Part shown: positions 1 through 7,843 of the stretch, one piece after another
Position numbering within the stretch: position 1 is the stretch's first letter
How the letters are laid out: each line of letters begins with the position of its first letter
Assembly (NCBI GenBank): GCA_016714815.1
Contig: JADKBZ010000010.1
Coordinates: 151,510-215,509 of the forward strand
Length of the DNA stretch: 64,000 nt
From: Holophagales bacterium
GTDB taxonomy: Bacteria; Acidobacteriota; Thermoanaerobaculia; UBA5066
Direction: 5' to 3'
Translations under genes and position numbers: made by a program
Notes under the pieces: model-generated
Seen by the model: only the letters and a program-made list of their open reading frames with translations
Told to the model about the DNA's origin: nothing
The model's database searches: none

Positions 1-869
1 AAGAGAACGCGCCCCGCGGTGAACGTCTCCGCCCAGCCGAGGATGCGGTCGAAGATCCTCTCGTAGTCGCGCGTTCCGAGCATCAGGTCGGCGAGCTGGT
101 CGTCGTAGTGCGCGTCGGCCCCCGCCTGGACGACGAGGACGGCCGGCCCGAAGTGCCGGAGCGCGGCGGGGACGACCGCCTCGAGGACCTCGAGGTAGCT
201 CTCCCCCTCGGTGTGCGGCTCGAGGGGGACGTTCAGCTTCAGCCCGCGGCCGAGTCCCGAGCCGAGCTCGTGGACGTCGCCCGTGCCGGGGTAGAGGTAC
301 TTCCCCGACTCGTGGAAGCTGATCGTCATCACCCGCTTGTCCTCGTAGAGGATCTGCTGCACGCCGTCCCCGTGGTGGACGTCGATGTCGAGGTACGCGA
401 CCCACAGGCCGCGCCGGGTGAGCGAGCGGATCGCGACGGCCAGGTCGTTGTAGACGCAGAAGCCCGACGCGAAGTTGCGCCGTGCGTGGTGCAGCCCGCC
501 CCCAAGCTGGAGGACCCGCTTCGCGGTTCCCTCCAGGATCTGCCGCGCGCCGAGGAGCGTCCCGCCCACGTGCCATCGGGCCGCCTCGTCCATCCCCGGA
601 AAGGCCGGGGTGTCGGGAGTGTCGAGGCCGTAGCTCTGGGCGTTGGGGACTTTCCGGCCCGCGCTCAGCGATTCCACGTGGTCGACGTAGTAGTCGTCGT
701 GGACCGACAGGAGGTCCTCGCGGCAGGCGGGCCCGGGGGCGGTCGCGTCCACGCGGTGCCCGAGCGCCTCCAGGAGCTCCAGCGCCATCCGGACCCTGAG
801 GGGGCTGAAGGGGTGGTTCTCTCCGAAGGAGTAGTTCGCGTACTCGGGACGGTAGATCAGCGAGGACAT
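1..869 (-). CDS. acuC: AcuC-like class I/II deacetylase (C-terminus cut by window edge)
   Basis: About 289 residues of a zinc-dependent histone-deacetylase-fold enzyme; the C-terminus lies outside the window. Family hallmarks are visible: GGGLHHAR followed by GFCVYND, DIDVHHGDGVQ with the metal-binding Asp/His, HESGKYLYPGTG, and QAGADAH with the second metal Asp. AcuC enzymes remove acetyl groups from the catalytic lysine of acetyl-CoA synthetase and so reactivate it. The ATG at 869 overlaps the end of the CBS-ACT gene by 13 bp, and acs lies further upstream on the same strand, which supports that role. The substrate is inferred from context, not shown by the sequence. Confidence 0.88.
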   Translation of the reverse strand, partial: MSSLIYRPEYANYSFGENHPFSPLRVRMALELLEALGHRVDATAPGPACREDLLSVHDDYYVDHVESLSAGRKVPNAQSYGLDTPDTPAFPGMDEAARWHVGGTLLGARQILEGTAKRVLQLGGGLHHARRNFASGFCVYNDLAVAIRSLTRRGLWVAYLDIDVHHGDGVQQILYEDKRVMTISFHESGKYLYPGTGDVHELGSGLGRGLKLNVPLEPHTEGESYLEVLEAVVPAALRHFGPAVLVVQAGADAHYDDQLADLMLGTRDYERIFDRILGWAETFTAGRVL

Positions 870-1486
870 GGCTTGTCGGGTGGCCAGACGACCTCGAACC
901 CCGCCGTGCGCAGGTCCCGGGCCACCAGGCGCGTCTCGATCGAGCCGACGCGCAGGACGGTCCGGACGCGGTCCGACCCTTCGGGGTACGTGAGGATGGA
1001 GTGGATGTTGAGGTTCCGCTCCCCCATGAATGCGGTGAGCCGCGCGAGCTCGCCCGGCCGGTCCGGGAGGTGAACCTCGAGGCGGCCGGAGGGCTTGTCG
1101 ACTCCGGTCATCCGGATGAGGGCGTCGAGGAGGTCGATCCCGGTGATGATCCCGATGACGCGCCCGTCGTCGACGACGGGGAGGCACCCGATCTTCCGCT
1201 CGCGCATGACGCGGGCGGCGTCCTCCACGGCGTCGTCCGCGTTCGCCGTCAGCGGCTCCCTGCACATGATCGCGGAGACCGCGCTGTCCGCGGCGAACGG
1301 GACGGGAGCGAGCGCCGAGGTCGCGAGGCGCAGGTCGCGGTCGGTGACCACGCCGGCGAGGCGCTCCCCGTCGAGGACCGCCAGGTGCCGGAACCCCTTC
1401 TCCCTCATCGTCCGGTAGGCGTCCTGCAGCGTCGTGGCGGGCGACACGCCCACGACGGGGGATCTCATGATGTCTCGAACGAGCAT
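857..1486 (-). CDS. acuB: AcuB-like CBS-pair plus ACT-domain protein
   Basis: A 209-residue protein. Two CBS repeats fill residues 1-135 (starting MLVRDIMRSPV; the second begins near SAIMCREPL). An ACT-type regulatory domain follows (LEVHLPDRPGELARL, then NIHSIL). This is the AcuB architecture of acuABC acetoin/acetate operons, where it is thought to sense adenine nucleotides. It lies between acs and the acuC-like gene on the same strand and overlaps the latter by 13 bp, so the three are probably one transcript. The precise ligand cannot be read from sequence. Confidence 0.85.
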   Translation of the reverse strand: MLVRDIMRSPVVGVSPATTLQDAYRTMREKGFRHLAVLDGERLAGVVTDRDLRLATSALAPVPFAADSAVSAIMCREPLTANADDAVEDAARVMRERKIGCLPVVDDGRVIGIITGIDLLDALIRMTGVDKPSGRLEVHLPDRPGELARLTAFMGERNLNIHSILTYPEGSDRVRTVLRVGSIETRLVARDLRTAGFEVVWPPDKPCPR

Positions 1487-1572
1487 GACCCGGCCTCGCT
1501 TCCTCGGCCGCCTCCCGGGACCGTGGCCCCGTCGGGCGGCGGACGCCGGAAAGTGTAGACCCCGCCGGACCG

Positions 1573-3690
1573 CTACTCTTCCTTGCCGAAGAGCTTCAGG
1601 TCCTCCGGACCTTCCTTGATCGCCACCTTCTCTTTGCCCTGCACGGTCTGGCGGATCTGCTCGACGACGTCCGGGTTGGCGAGCGTCGTGATGTCGCCCG
1701 TGTCGAGGGTGTTCGAGATGGCGGCCAGGACGCGCCGCATGATCTTGCCCGACCTCGTCTTCGGCATGTCGGAGACGATGTGAACGGCCTTGGGCCGCGC
1801 GATCTTGCCGATCATCGTCTCGATCGTCGCGATGATCTTGTCGGTGATCTCCTTCGTCGCCGCGTAGCCCGGCTTGAGCGAGATGTAGATCTCGGGAACG
1901 CGCCCCTTGACCTCGTCGACGACCGGGACGACCGCGGCCTCGGCCACCTCGACGACCGTCAGGCACGCCGACTCGAGCTCCTTGGTCCCCAGCCGGTGCC
2001 CGGCCACGTTGATGACGTCGTCGACGCGGCCGAGGATCCGGAAGTAGCCGTCGGCGGCGTGCAGCGCCCCGTCCCCCGCGAAGTACGGCCAGTCCTGCCA
2101 CCTCTTGCTCTTCTTGTCCTTGCAGTACTTCGAGTAGTACTGCCTGGCGAACCGGTCGTTGTCGCCCCAGATGGTCTGCATGATCCCGGGCCACGGGTTC
2201 CGGATGCAGAGGTTCCCCGCCCGGCCGGTGCCGGGGCTCATCTCCCGGGCGTTCTCGTCGAGGATGACCGGGTAGATGCCCGGCATCCCGGGCCCGGCGC
2301 TGCCCGGCTTCATCAGGTCGAGCGCGGGCTTGGTCGAGCAGAGGAAGCCCCCGGTCTCCGTCTGCCACCAGGTGTCGACGATGACCGCCTTCCCCTTGCC
2401 GACGACCTCGTAGTACCAGCGCCAGACCTCGGGCTCGATCGGCTCGCCGACCGTCGTCATGTGCTTGAACCTGTAGTTGTACTTCTGCGGCTCGTCGGCG
2501 CCCGACTTGCGGAGCATCCGGATCGCCGTCGGCGACGTGTGGAAGATGTTCACGTCGAGCCGCTCGGCGATCCGCCAGGGACGGCCGGCGTCGGGGAAGT
2601 TCGGGGTCCCCTCGAAGATGACCGCCGACGCGCCGACGGCGAGCGGCCCGTAGACGATGTACGAGTGGCCGGTGATCCAGCCGATGTCCGCCATGCACCA
2701 GTAGACGTCTTCCGGGTGGATGTCCTGGATGTACTTCGAGGTGGCGGCCGCGTACGCGAGGTAGCCCCCCGTCCGGTGCTGGCAGCCCTTCGGCTTGCCG
2801 GTGGTGCCGCTCGTGTACATGAGGAAGAGCGGGTGCTCCGAATCGAGCGGAACCGGCTCGACACGGGCGCGGTGGTAGTCCTTCAGGACCTCGTCGACGA
2901 AGAAGTCGCGCCCCGCCACCATCGGTGTGGCCGACGTGTACTTCTCGGGATAGCGCTTCCAGACCAGGACCTTGTCGATCTTCTGGCCTTCCTTCTCCGC
3001 GACCGCGACGGCGATCTCGGCGCTCGCCTTGTGGTCGATCATCTTGCCGCTGCGGTAGTAGCCGTCCATGTAGATGAGGACGCTGCTCCCGGAGTCGGCG
3101 GCGCGCATGCCGCACGCCTCGCCGCTGAACCCGCCGAAGACGACCGAGTGGATGATGCCGAGCCGGGCGCAGGCGAGCATCGTGATCGGGAGCTCGGCGA
3201 CCATCGGCATGTGGATCGTGACGCGGTCGCCCGTCTTGAGGCCGGCGAAGTCGCGCAGGAGCGCCGCGAATTCGTTGACCCGGGCGTAGAGCTCCTGGTA
3301 GGTGATGGCGGTCGGGTCCTCGTCCTCCGGCTCCGGGACGAAGATGAGCGCCGCCTTGTTCTTGTATTTGGCCAGGTGGCGGTCGACGCAGTTGTACGAG
3401 GCGTTGATCTTGCCGCCGACGAACCACTTCCAGAACGGCGGGTCCTGGGTGTCGAGGACGGTGTGCCAGCGCTCGTACCAGGTGAGGAGCTCGGCGTACT
3501 CCTCGAAGCACTTCGGGAAGTTCTTCTCGGCGAACCGCTCGTTGACCTCGGGGTCGGCCAGGTTCGCCTGCGTGACGAACGTGACGGGCGGCCTGTACGT
3601 GTCCTCCTCTTTCCAGTGGGACGCGATCTGGGCTTCGCTCGTCTCGGTGACAACCGGCGCTTTCTTGCCTTCCGTCGTGCCGTCGCTCAT
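1573..3690 (-). CDS. acs: Acetyl-CoA synthetase
   Basis: A 705-residue AMP-forming acetate:CoA ligase that activates acetate to acetyl-CoA in the cytoplasm. The P-loop-like motif YTSGTTGKPKG is near residue 290, the DTWWQTETGG adenylate motif near 430, and the C-terminal PKTRSGKIMRR near 641-651 carries the lysine whose acetylation silences the enzyme. The start ATG at 3690 is preceded by a strong GAGGAGG ribosome site. Longer upstream starts would run into the divergent DUF294 gene. Downstream acuB/acuC-like genes suggest acetylation control, and the divergent symporter operon suggests supply of acetate. Confidence 0.96.
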   Translation of the reverse strand: MSDGTTEGKKAPVVTETSEAQIASHWKEEDTYRPPVTFVTQANLADPEVNERFAEKNFPKCFEEYAELLTWYERWHTVLDTQDPPFWKWFVGGKINASYNCVDRHLAKYKNKAALIFVPEPEDEDPTAITYQELYARVNEFAALLRDFAGLKTGDRVTIHMPMVAELPITMLACARLGIIHSVVFGGFSGEACGMRAADSGSSVLIYMDGYYRSGKMIDHKASAEIAVAVAEKEGQKIDKVLVWKRYPEKYTSATPMVAGRDFFVDEVLKDYHRARVEPVPLDSEHPLFLMYTSGTTGKPKGCQHRTGGYLAYAAATSKYIQDIHPEDVYWCMADIGWITGHSYIVYGPLAVGASAVIFEGTPNFPDAGRPWRIAERLDVNIFHTSPTAIRMLRKSGADEPQKYNYRFKHMTTVGEPIEPEVWRWYYEVVGKGKAVIVDTWWQTETGGFLCSTKPALDLMKPGSAGPGMPGIYPVILDENAREMSPGTGRAGNLCIRNPWPGIMQTIWGDNDRFARQYYSKYCKDKKSKRWQDWPYFAGDGALHAADGYFRILGRVDDVINVAGHRLGTKELESACLTVVEVAEAAVVPVVDEVKGRVPEIYISLKPGYAATKEITDKIIATIETMIGKIARPKAVHIVSDMPKTRSGKIMRRVLAAISNTLDTGDITTLANPDVVEQIRQTVQGKEKVAIKEGPEDLKLFGKEE

Positions 3691-3814
3691 GGGCCGATCC
3701 TCCTCAGCTGTCCGTGGAGACCGCGTTTGTACCCGATTCGCCCCCTCTGCGTCCACCGCAGTAACGCGGTCCCGGGCCGCATCCTCCGGAATCGGCCGCG
3801 CGTAGACTCTTCCC
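3691..3814. promoter_or_regulatory. Divergent intergenic region between acs and the DUF294 operon
   Basis: A 124-bp spacer must hold promoters for both directions. The acs Shine-Dalgarno (GAGGAGG on the minus strand) is clear. I could not find a convincing sigma-70 -35/-10 pair or a sigma-54 -24/-12 site by eye. It is listed only to locate the control region. Confidence 0.4.
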
Positions 3815-5650
3815 GTGACGAACGCCGTCCCCGCACCGCAGGCCGAACCCCACCTCGACCCCCGTTCGTTTCTCCGCGCAACCCCGCCGTTCGACGCCCT
3901 CACCGCCGAGGCGTTCGAGCTCGCGGCGGGAGCCCTGGAGATCGCCTACTTTCCCCAGGGGACGCGCATCCTCTCCGCCGACGGAGCGCCGAGCGACGCG
4001 CTCTACGTCGTGCGCAAGGGCCTCGTCCGGCTCGAGCGCGGCGGCGAGACCTCCGCCGTCCTCGAGGAGGGCGACTTCTTCGGCTACTCGGTCGTGACGG
4101 GCCAGGTTTCGGCCGACGTCGTCGTCGAGGAGGACCTGCTCGCCTACCGCGTCCCCGAGACCGTCGTGCGCAGGCTGCTCGCCTTCGCGCCGTTCACCCG
4201 CTTCTTCACCCAGGGGCTCGCGGCGCGGCTCAGGCACCAGCCCGCGTTCAGCGCCGAGCCCGCACTGGGTGGAGACGTCCTCCTTCCCGTCGGCTCGCTC
4301 GTCGACCGCCCTCCCGTGACCATCCCGGCCGGGGCCTCCGTGCTCGACGCGGCCCGCGTCATGCGGGACGAGCGCGTCAGCTCCGTGCTGCTCCTTTCCG
4401 AGCCGCCGGCGATCGTCACCGACCGCGACCTGAGGAACCGCGTCCTGGCGGCGGGCCTCGGCCCCGAGACCCCGGCGCTCGCCGTGTCGAGCAGCCCGGT
4501 GCGGACGGTGCCGCACGGCACGCCGGTGTACGGCGCGTGGCAGGCGATGCTCGAGCACGGCATCCACCACCTCGCCGTGGAACGCGAGAAGAAGCTCGTC
4601 GGAGTCGTCACCTCGACCGACCTCCTGCGCCACCACTCCCACGGTCCGGTCCTCGCCTTCAAGAAGGTGGAGCGCATGCGCGGTCGCGAGGCGCTGCCCG
4701 CCTACGGCACCGACCTCGCCCGGATGGTGGCGATGCTCGTGCGCAGCGGCCTCGCGGCCACGCACATCGCCCGGCTCGTCTCCCACCTCAACGACGCGCT
4801 CGTCCGGAGGCTCCTCGTCTGGGCGGAGCGCGATCTCGGCGCGCCGCCCTGTCCCTACGCGTTTCTCGTCTTCGGGTCGGAAGGGCGCTTCGAGCAGACC
4901 CTCCTGACCGACCAGGACAACGCGATCGTCTACCGGGACGGCGACGAGCCCACCCGGTCGTACTTCCGCAGGCTCGCGCACAAGGTCGTCGCCGACCTCG
5001 TCGCGGCCGGCTTCCCCCCCTGCCCGGGCGGCTACATGGCGACGAACCACGCGGGCCCCCTCTCCGAGTGGATCGCCCGCTTCGCCGCGTGGATCGACAT
5101 GCCGAAGATGGAGGCGATCCTCGCTGCCGGGATCTTCTTCGACCACCGGAGCGCGGGTGGGGGGCTCGACCTCGCGCCCCTCGCCGCCGTCCTCGAGCGG
5201 GCCCGGCAGAACGCTCCGTTCCTCTCGCAGCTCGCTCGCGCCGCTCTCGGCTTCCGGCCGCCCCTCGGCGCCTTCCGCCGGCTCGAGCTCGAGAACGGGG
5301 GCGTCGATCTGAAGAAGGGCGGCATCGCTCCCATCCAGGGCCTCGCCCGCCTCTGGGCCCTGGACGCCGGCGTCCGCGCGACGCCGACGGTCGACCGACT
5401 CAAGGCCGCGACGGCCGCCGGCCTCCTGGACCTCGAGACCGGCGAGGCGCTCGAGGAGGCCTACATCTTCTTCCTCGGACTGCGGCTACGAGAGCAGATC
5501 CGGGCGCTGTCGGAAGGACGCGCTCCCGGGAACCACGTCGCCGTCGACGCTCTCTCCCCCTCCGAGCGAAGGCACCTCAAGGAGTCCTTCCTCGCCGTCC
5601 GGACCGCACAGAAGTACGCCATTACGCGCTACCAGGTGACCACGGCGTGA
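3815..5650 (+). CDS. cNMP-binding / CBS / DUF294 nucleotidyltransferase-like regulator
   Basis: A 611-residue protein. Residues 15-130 resemble a cyclic-nucleotide-binding domain (GDFFGYS near 87-93), residues about 165-280 form a CBS pair (VTSTDLLRHH), and a putative nucleotidyltransferase domain follows with FGSEGRFEQTLLTDQDN near 351-367 and a DUF294 C-terminal domain. This set resembles GlnD-type nucleotidyltransferases without a proven substrate. It uses a GTG start at 3815, and its stop overlaps the next gene's GTG. The DUF294-exonuclease pair next to DUF4212/symporter and acs genes is a recurrent arrangement in proteobacteria, so a regulatory role in acetate uptake is inferred. Confidence 0.85.
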   Translation: MTNAVPAPQAEPHLDPRSFLRATPPFDALTAEAFELAAGALEIAYFPQGTRILSADGAPSDALYVVRKGLVRLERGGETSAVLEEGDFFGYSVVTGQVSADVVVEEDLLAYRVPETVVRRLLAFAPFTRFFTQGLAARLRHQPAFSAEPALGGDVLLPVGSLVDRPPVTIPAGASVLDAARVMRDERVSSVLLLSEPPAIVTDRDLRNRVLAAGLGPETPALAVSSSPVRTVPHGTPVYGAWQAMLEHGIHHLAVEREKKLVGVVTSTDLLRHHSHGPVLAFKKVERMRGREALPAYGTDLARMVAMLVRSGLAATHIARLVSHLNDALVRRLLVWAERDLGAPPCPYAFLVFGSEGRFEQTLLTDQDNAIVYRDGDEPTRSYFRRLAHKVVADLVAAGFPPCPGGYMATNHAGPLSEWIARFAAWIDMPKMEAILAAGIFFDHRSAGGGLDLAPLAAVLERARQNAPFLSQLARAALGFRPPLGAFRRLELENGGVDLKKGGIAPIQGLARLWALDAGVRATPTVDRLKAATAAGLLDLETGEALEEAYIFFLGLRLREQIRALSEGRAPGNHVAVDALSPSERRHLKESFLAVRTAQKYAITRYQVTTA

Positions 5651-6261
5651 GGCTTCGGGACCTCCTTCCGGCGCGCTCGCCGCGCTTCACGGAGGTCGTC
5701 TTCTGGGCGCTCGACCTCGAGACCGAGGGGCTCGACCCCGGTCGGGACGCGATCCTCTCGGTCGGCATGGTCCCGGTGCGGCGAGGCCTCGTTCGCCTCG
5801 GGGAGGCGTTCTCGTCCCTCGTCCACCCGCGCGAGGAGCGCCCCCCCTCGGTCGGCGCCCTCGGCGCCCACCATCTCCGCCCCTTCGACACGCGTAACGC
5901 GCCCGACCTCGCGGCCGTCCTGCCCGAGATCAGCCGTCGCCTGGAAGGAAACGTCCTGCTCGTCCACCACGCGACCATCGACGTCCGGTTCCTGAAGGCC
6001 GCCTTTCGCTCCACGGGACGCTCCTGGCGGCCGCCCCCCGTCGTCGACACCGTCCGCCTGCTCTACAGGTGGGCCGACGCGCGCCGCTTCCTCGGAAACC
6101 CTCCGGGCGATCCCGAGCTGAACCTCTTCGCGGCCCGCGACCAGCTCGGCCTTCCCGCCTACCCCCCGCACGACGCGCTCGTCGACGCCACCGCCACCGC
6201 GGAGCTCTTCCTCGCGCTCCGTGCGCGTCTCGGCTGCGAGCGACTCCGCCAGCTGCTCTGA
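5647..6261 (+). CDS. DnaQ-type 3'-5' exonuclease family protein
   Basis: A 204-residue DEDDh-type exonuclease. Exo I is DLETEG near residue 25, Exo II is around HHATIDVRFL near 110, and Exo III is PPHDALVDATA near 178-184. The start is the GTG overlapping the upstream TGA as GTGA, so it is translationally coupled to the DUF294 protein. Stand-alone exonucleases of this kind usually accompany DUF294 proteins. Its substrate here is unknown, and a replication proofreading role is not implied. Confidence 0.85.
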   Translation: MRLRDLLPARSPRFTEVVFWALDLETEGLDPGRDAILSVGMVPVRRGLVRLGEAFSSLVHPREERPPSVGALGAHHLRPFDTRNAPDLAAVLPEISRRLEGNVLLVHHATIDVRFLKAAFRSTGRSWRPPPVVDTVRLLYRWADARRFLGNPPGDPELNLFAARDQLGLPAYPPHDALVDATATAELFLALRARLGCERLRQLL

Positions 6262-6272
6262 CGCCCCGGAAC

Positions 6273-6290
6273 GCGTAAACGCGTTTACGC
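6273..6290. promoter_or_regulatory. Perfect 18-bp palindrome upstream of the porin-symporter operon
   Basis: GCGTAAACGCGTTTACGC is a perfect inverted repeat 11 bp after the exonuclease stop and 27 bp upstream of the -35 box. It is not followed by a T-run, so it looks more like an operator for a dimeric regulator than a terminator. Confidence 0.5.
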
Positions 6291-6316
6291 TGCCTCCTCA
6301 TATTTCAAACAAATCA

Positions 6317-6344
6317 TTGACACGCGCGGCCGGCGTCCTATTCT
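6317..6344 (+). promoter_or_regulatory. Sigma-70-like promoter for the porin gene
   Basis: TTGACA at 6317-6322 and TATTCT at 6339-6344 are separated by 16 bp. This is a good housekeeping promoter in an otherwise GC-rich stretch. It leaves a leader of about 120 nt before the porin ATG. Confidence 0.6.
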
Positions 6345-6472
6345 TTCGCCTTCAGATGGTGACCGCGAGAGCCACGGAGGCGCGCCCTTCGGCGCGCGAT
6401 CGGTACGGTGCAGCAATTCGACCGGCGAAGTGCCGGATCTCACAGTCCGTTCGCGAAAGGAGAGGAACGTTC

Positions 6473-7549
6473 ATGAAGAAGCTACTCCGGCCCGGGGTGC
6501 TCGCGGCATCGGCGCTTGCGCTCTTCCTCCCTGCGGGGTCCGTCTCCGCGCAGGCCGTCATCAAGGTGAACGACGACGTGAACTTCAAGTTCGGGCTTCT
6601 GCTGCAGGGCCAGGCCGACTGGACGCAGAACGCCGTGAACGAGAGCTACGCGCAGAACCTCTTCCTTCGGCGCGCCCGACTCATCGTCGGGGGGCAGATC
6701 GCCAAGAACGTGACGTTCTTCTTCGAGACCGACAGCCCGAACCTCGGAAAGGTCGTCGGGGGCACGAAGGTGACGACCGGGATGATCGTGCAGGACGCCT
6801 TCGTCTCCTGGAAGCTCTCCGACGCGTTCACGCTCGACGGCGGGCTCATCCTGACCGGAATCGCCCACAACTCGCTCCAGAGCGCGGCCTCGCTGGTTTC
6901 GATCGACTACGGCCCGCACTCGTTCCTCTTCAGCGGCCCCGAGCAGAACGTCGTCGGGCGCGACACCGGCTTCCAGGTGCGGGGCTACCCGGCGAAGAAG
7001 AAGCTCGAGTACCGCGTCGGCATCTGGCAGGGAAACCGGGACGCGGCGAGCCGGAACGCGCTGCGTACGACGGCGCGTCTCCAGTACAACTTCCTCGAAG
7101 CCGACACGGGCTTCTTCTACACGGGTTCGAGCCTCGGGAAGAAGAAGATCTTCGCCATCGGGGGCGGAGTCGACGTGCAGAAGGACTACAAGTCCTACGC
7201 GCTCGACGCCTATGTCGACCACCCGGTCGGCGCCGGCGCGGTCAGCGGGCAGGTCGACTGGATCCGCTACGACGGCGGCAGCTTCCTCTCCTCGCTCCCG
7301 AAGCAGGACGTGATCTTCGGCGAGGTCGGGTACTACCTGCCGAAGGCGAAGGTGATGCCCTTCTTCTCCGTCTCGAGCAAGGACGTCGCTTCGACCGACG
7401 CCGGCGACGAGACCCGGTGGTCCGTCGGCCTCGGGTACATGGCGGTCGGCCACAACCTCAACCTCAAGGCCGCGTACGGCAAGGTCGATCCCAAGGTCGG
7501 CAAGAGCGCGAACCAGTTCACGATCCAGCTACAGGCGTTCTACTTCTAG
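6473..7549 (+). CDS. Outer-membrane porin, phosphate-selective OprO/OprP-like
   Basis: A 358-residue protein with a signal peptide (MKKLLRPGVLAASALALF, cleavage near VSAQA) and a beta-rich body ending in a C-terminal phenylalanine (LQAFYF), typical of outer-membrane barrels. Short alternating amphipathic strands (FLRRARLIVGG, VTFFFETD, LEYRVGIWQG) fit the OprO/OprP superfamily. AAAGGAGAGG precedes the ATG. It heads the operon with DUF4212 and the symporter, so it may admit small organic acids through the outer membrane. The substrate is inferred. Confidence 0.78.
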   Translation: MKKLLRPGVLAASALALFLPAGSVSAQAVIKVNDDVNFKFGLLLQGQADWTQNAVNESYAQNLFLRRARLIVGGQIAKNVTFFFETDSPNLGKVVGGTKVTTGMIVQDAFVSWKLSDAFTLDGGLILTGIAHNSLQSAASLVSIDYGPHSFLFSGPEQNVVGRDTGFQVRGYPAKKKLEYRVGIWQGNRDAASRNALRTTARLQYNFLEADTGFFYTGSSLGKKKIFAIGGGVDVQKDYKSYALDAYVDHPVGAGAVSGQVDWIRYDGGSFLSSLPKQDVIFGEVGYYLPKAKVMPFFSVSSKDVASTDAGDETRWSVGLGYMAVGHNLNLKAAYGKVDPKVGKSANQFTIQLQAFYF

Positions 7550-7569
7550 AGAGGGGCGAGGAGCGAGGC

Positions 7570-7833
7570 ATGGCCATACTGACCGAAGACCAGAAACGAG
7601 ACTACTGGAGGTACAACCTCCGCCTGACCGTCATCCTGCTGGCGATCTGGTTCGTCGTCACCTACGTCCTCTCGGGCTTCTTTGCGGCGGCGCTCAACAA
7701 GGTCACCTTCCTCGGCTTCCCGTTCGGCTACTACATGGCCGCGCAGGGGTCGATCATCGTCTTCGTCATAGAGATCGCCCTCTACGCGAAGCTGATGAAC
7801 AAGAAGGACCTCGAGTTCGGGATCCAGGAGTAG
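7570..7833 (+). CDS. DUF4212 small subunit of a sodium:solute symporter
   Basis: An 87-residue protein with two transmembrane helices (LTVILLAIWFVVTYVLSGF and a second around GSIIVFVIEIALYAKL), the usual length of this family. DUF4212 proteins are encoded directly before VC_2705-type sodium:solute symporters and are regarded as their small subunit. That is the layout here, with 10 bp to the next ATG. Confidence 0.88.
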   Translation: MAILTEDQKRDYWRYNLRLTVILLAIWFVVTYVLSGFFAAALNKVTFLGFPFGYYMAAQGSIIVFVIEIALYAKLMNKKDLEFGIQE

Positions 7834-7843
7834 GGGAGAGAGC

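Noticed and set aside
1780..6261. A 1493-codon open frame on the plus strand across acs and DUF294
   Set aside because: It is antisense to acs and out of frame with DUF294, with Arg/Asp/Val-rich low-complexity translation typical of GC-rich shadow frames; only its end (from 5647) is a real gene, the exonuclease.
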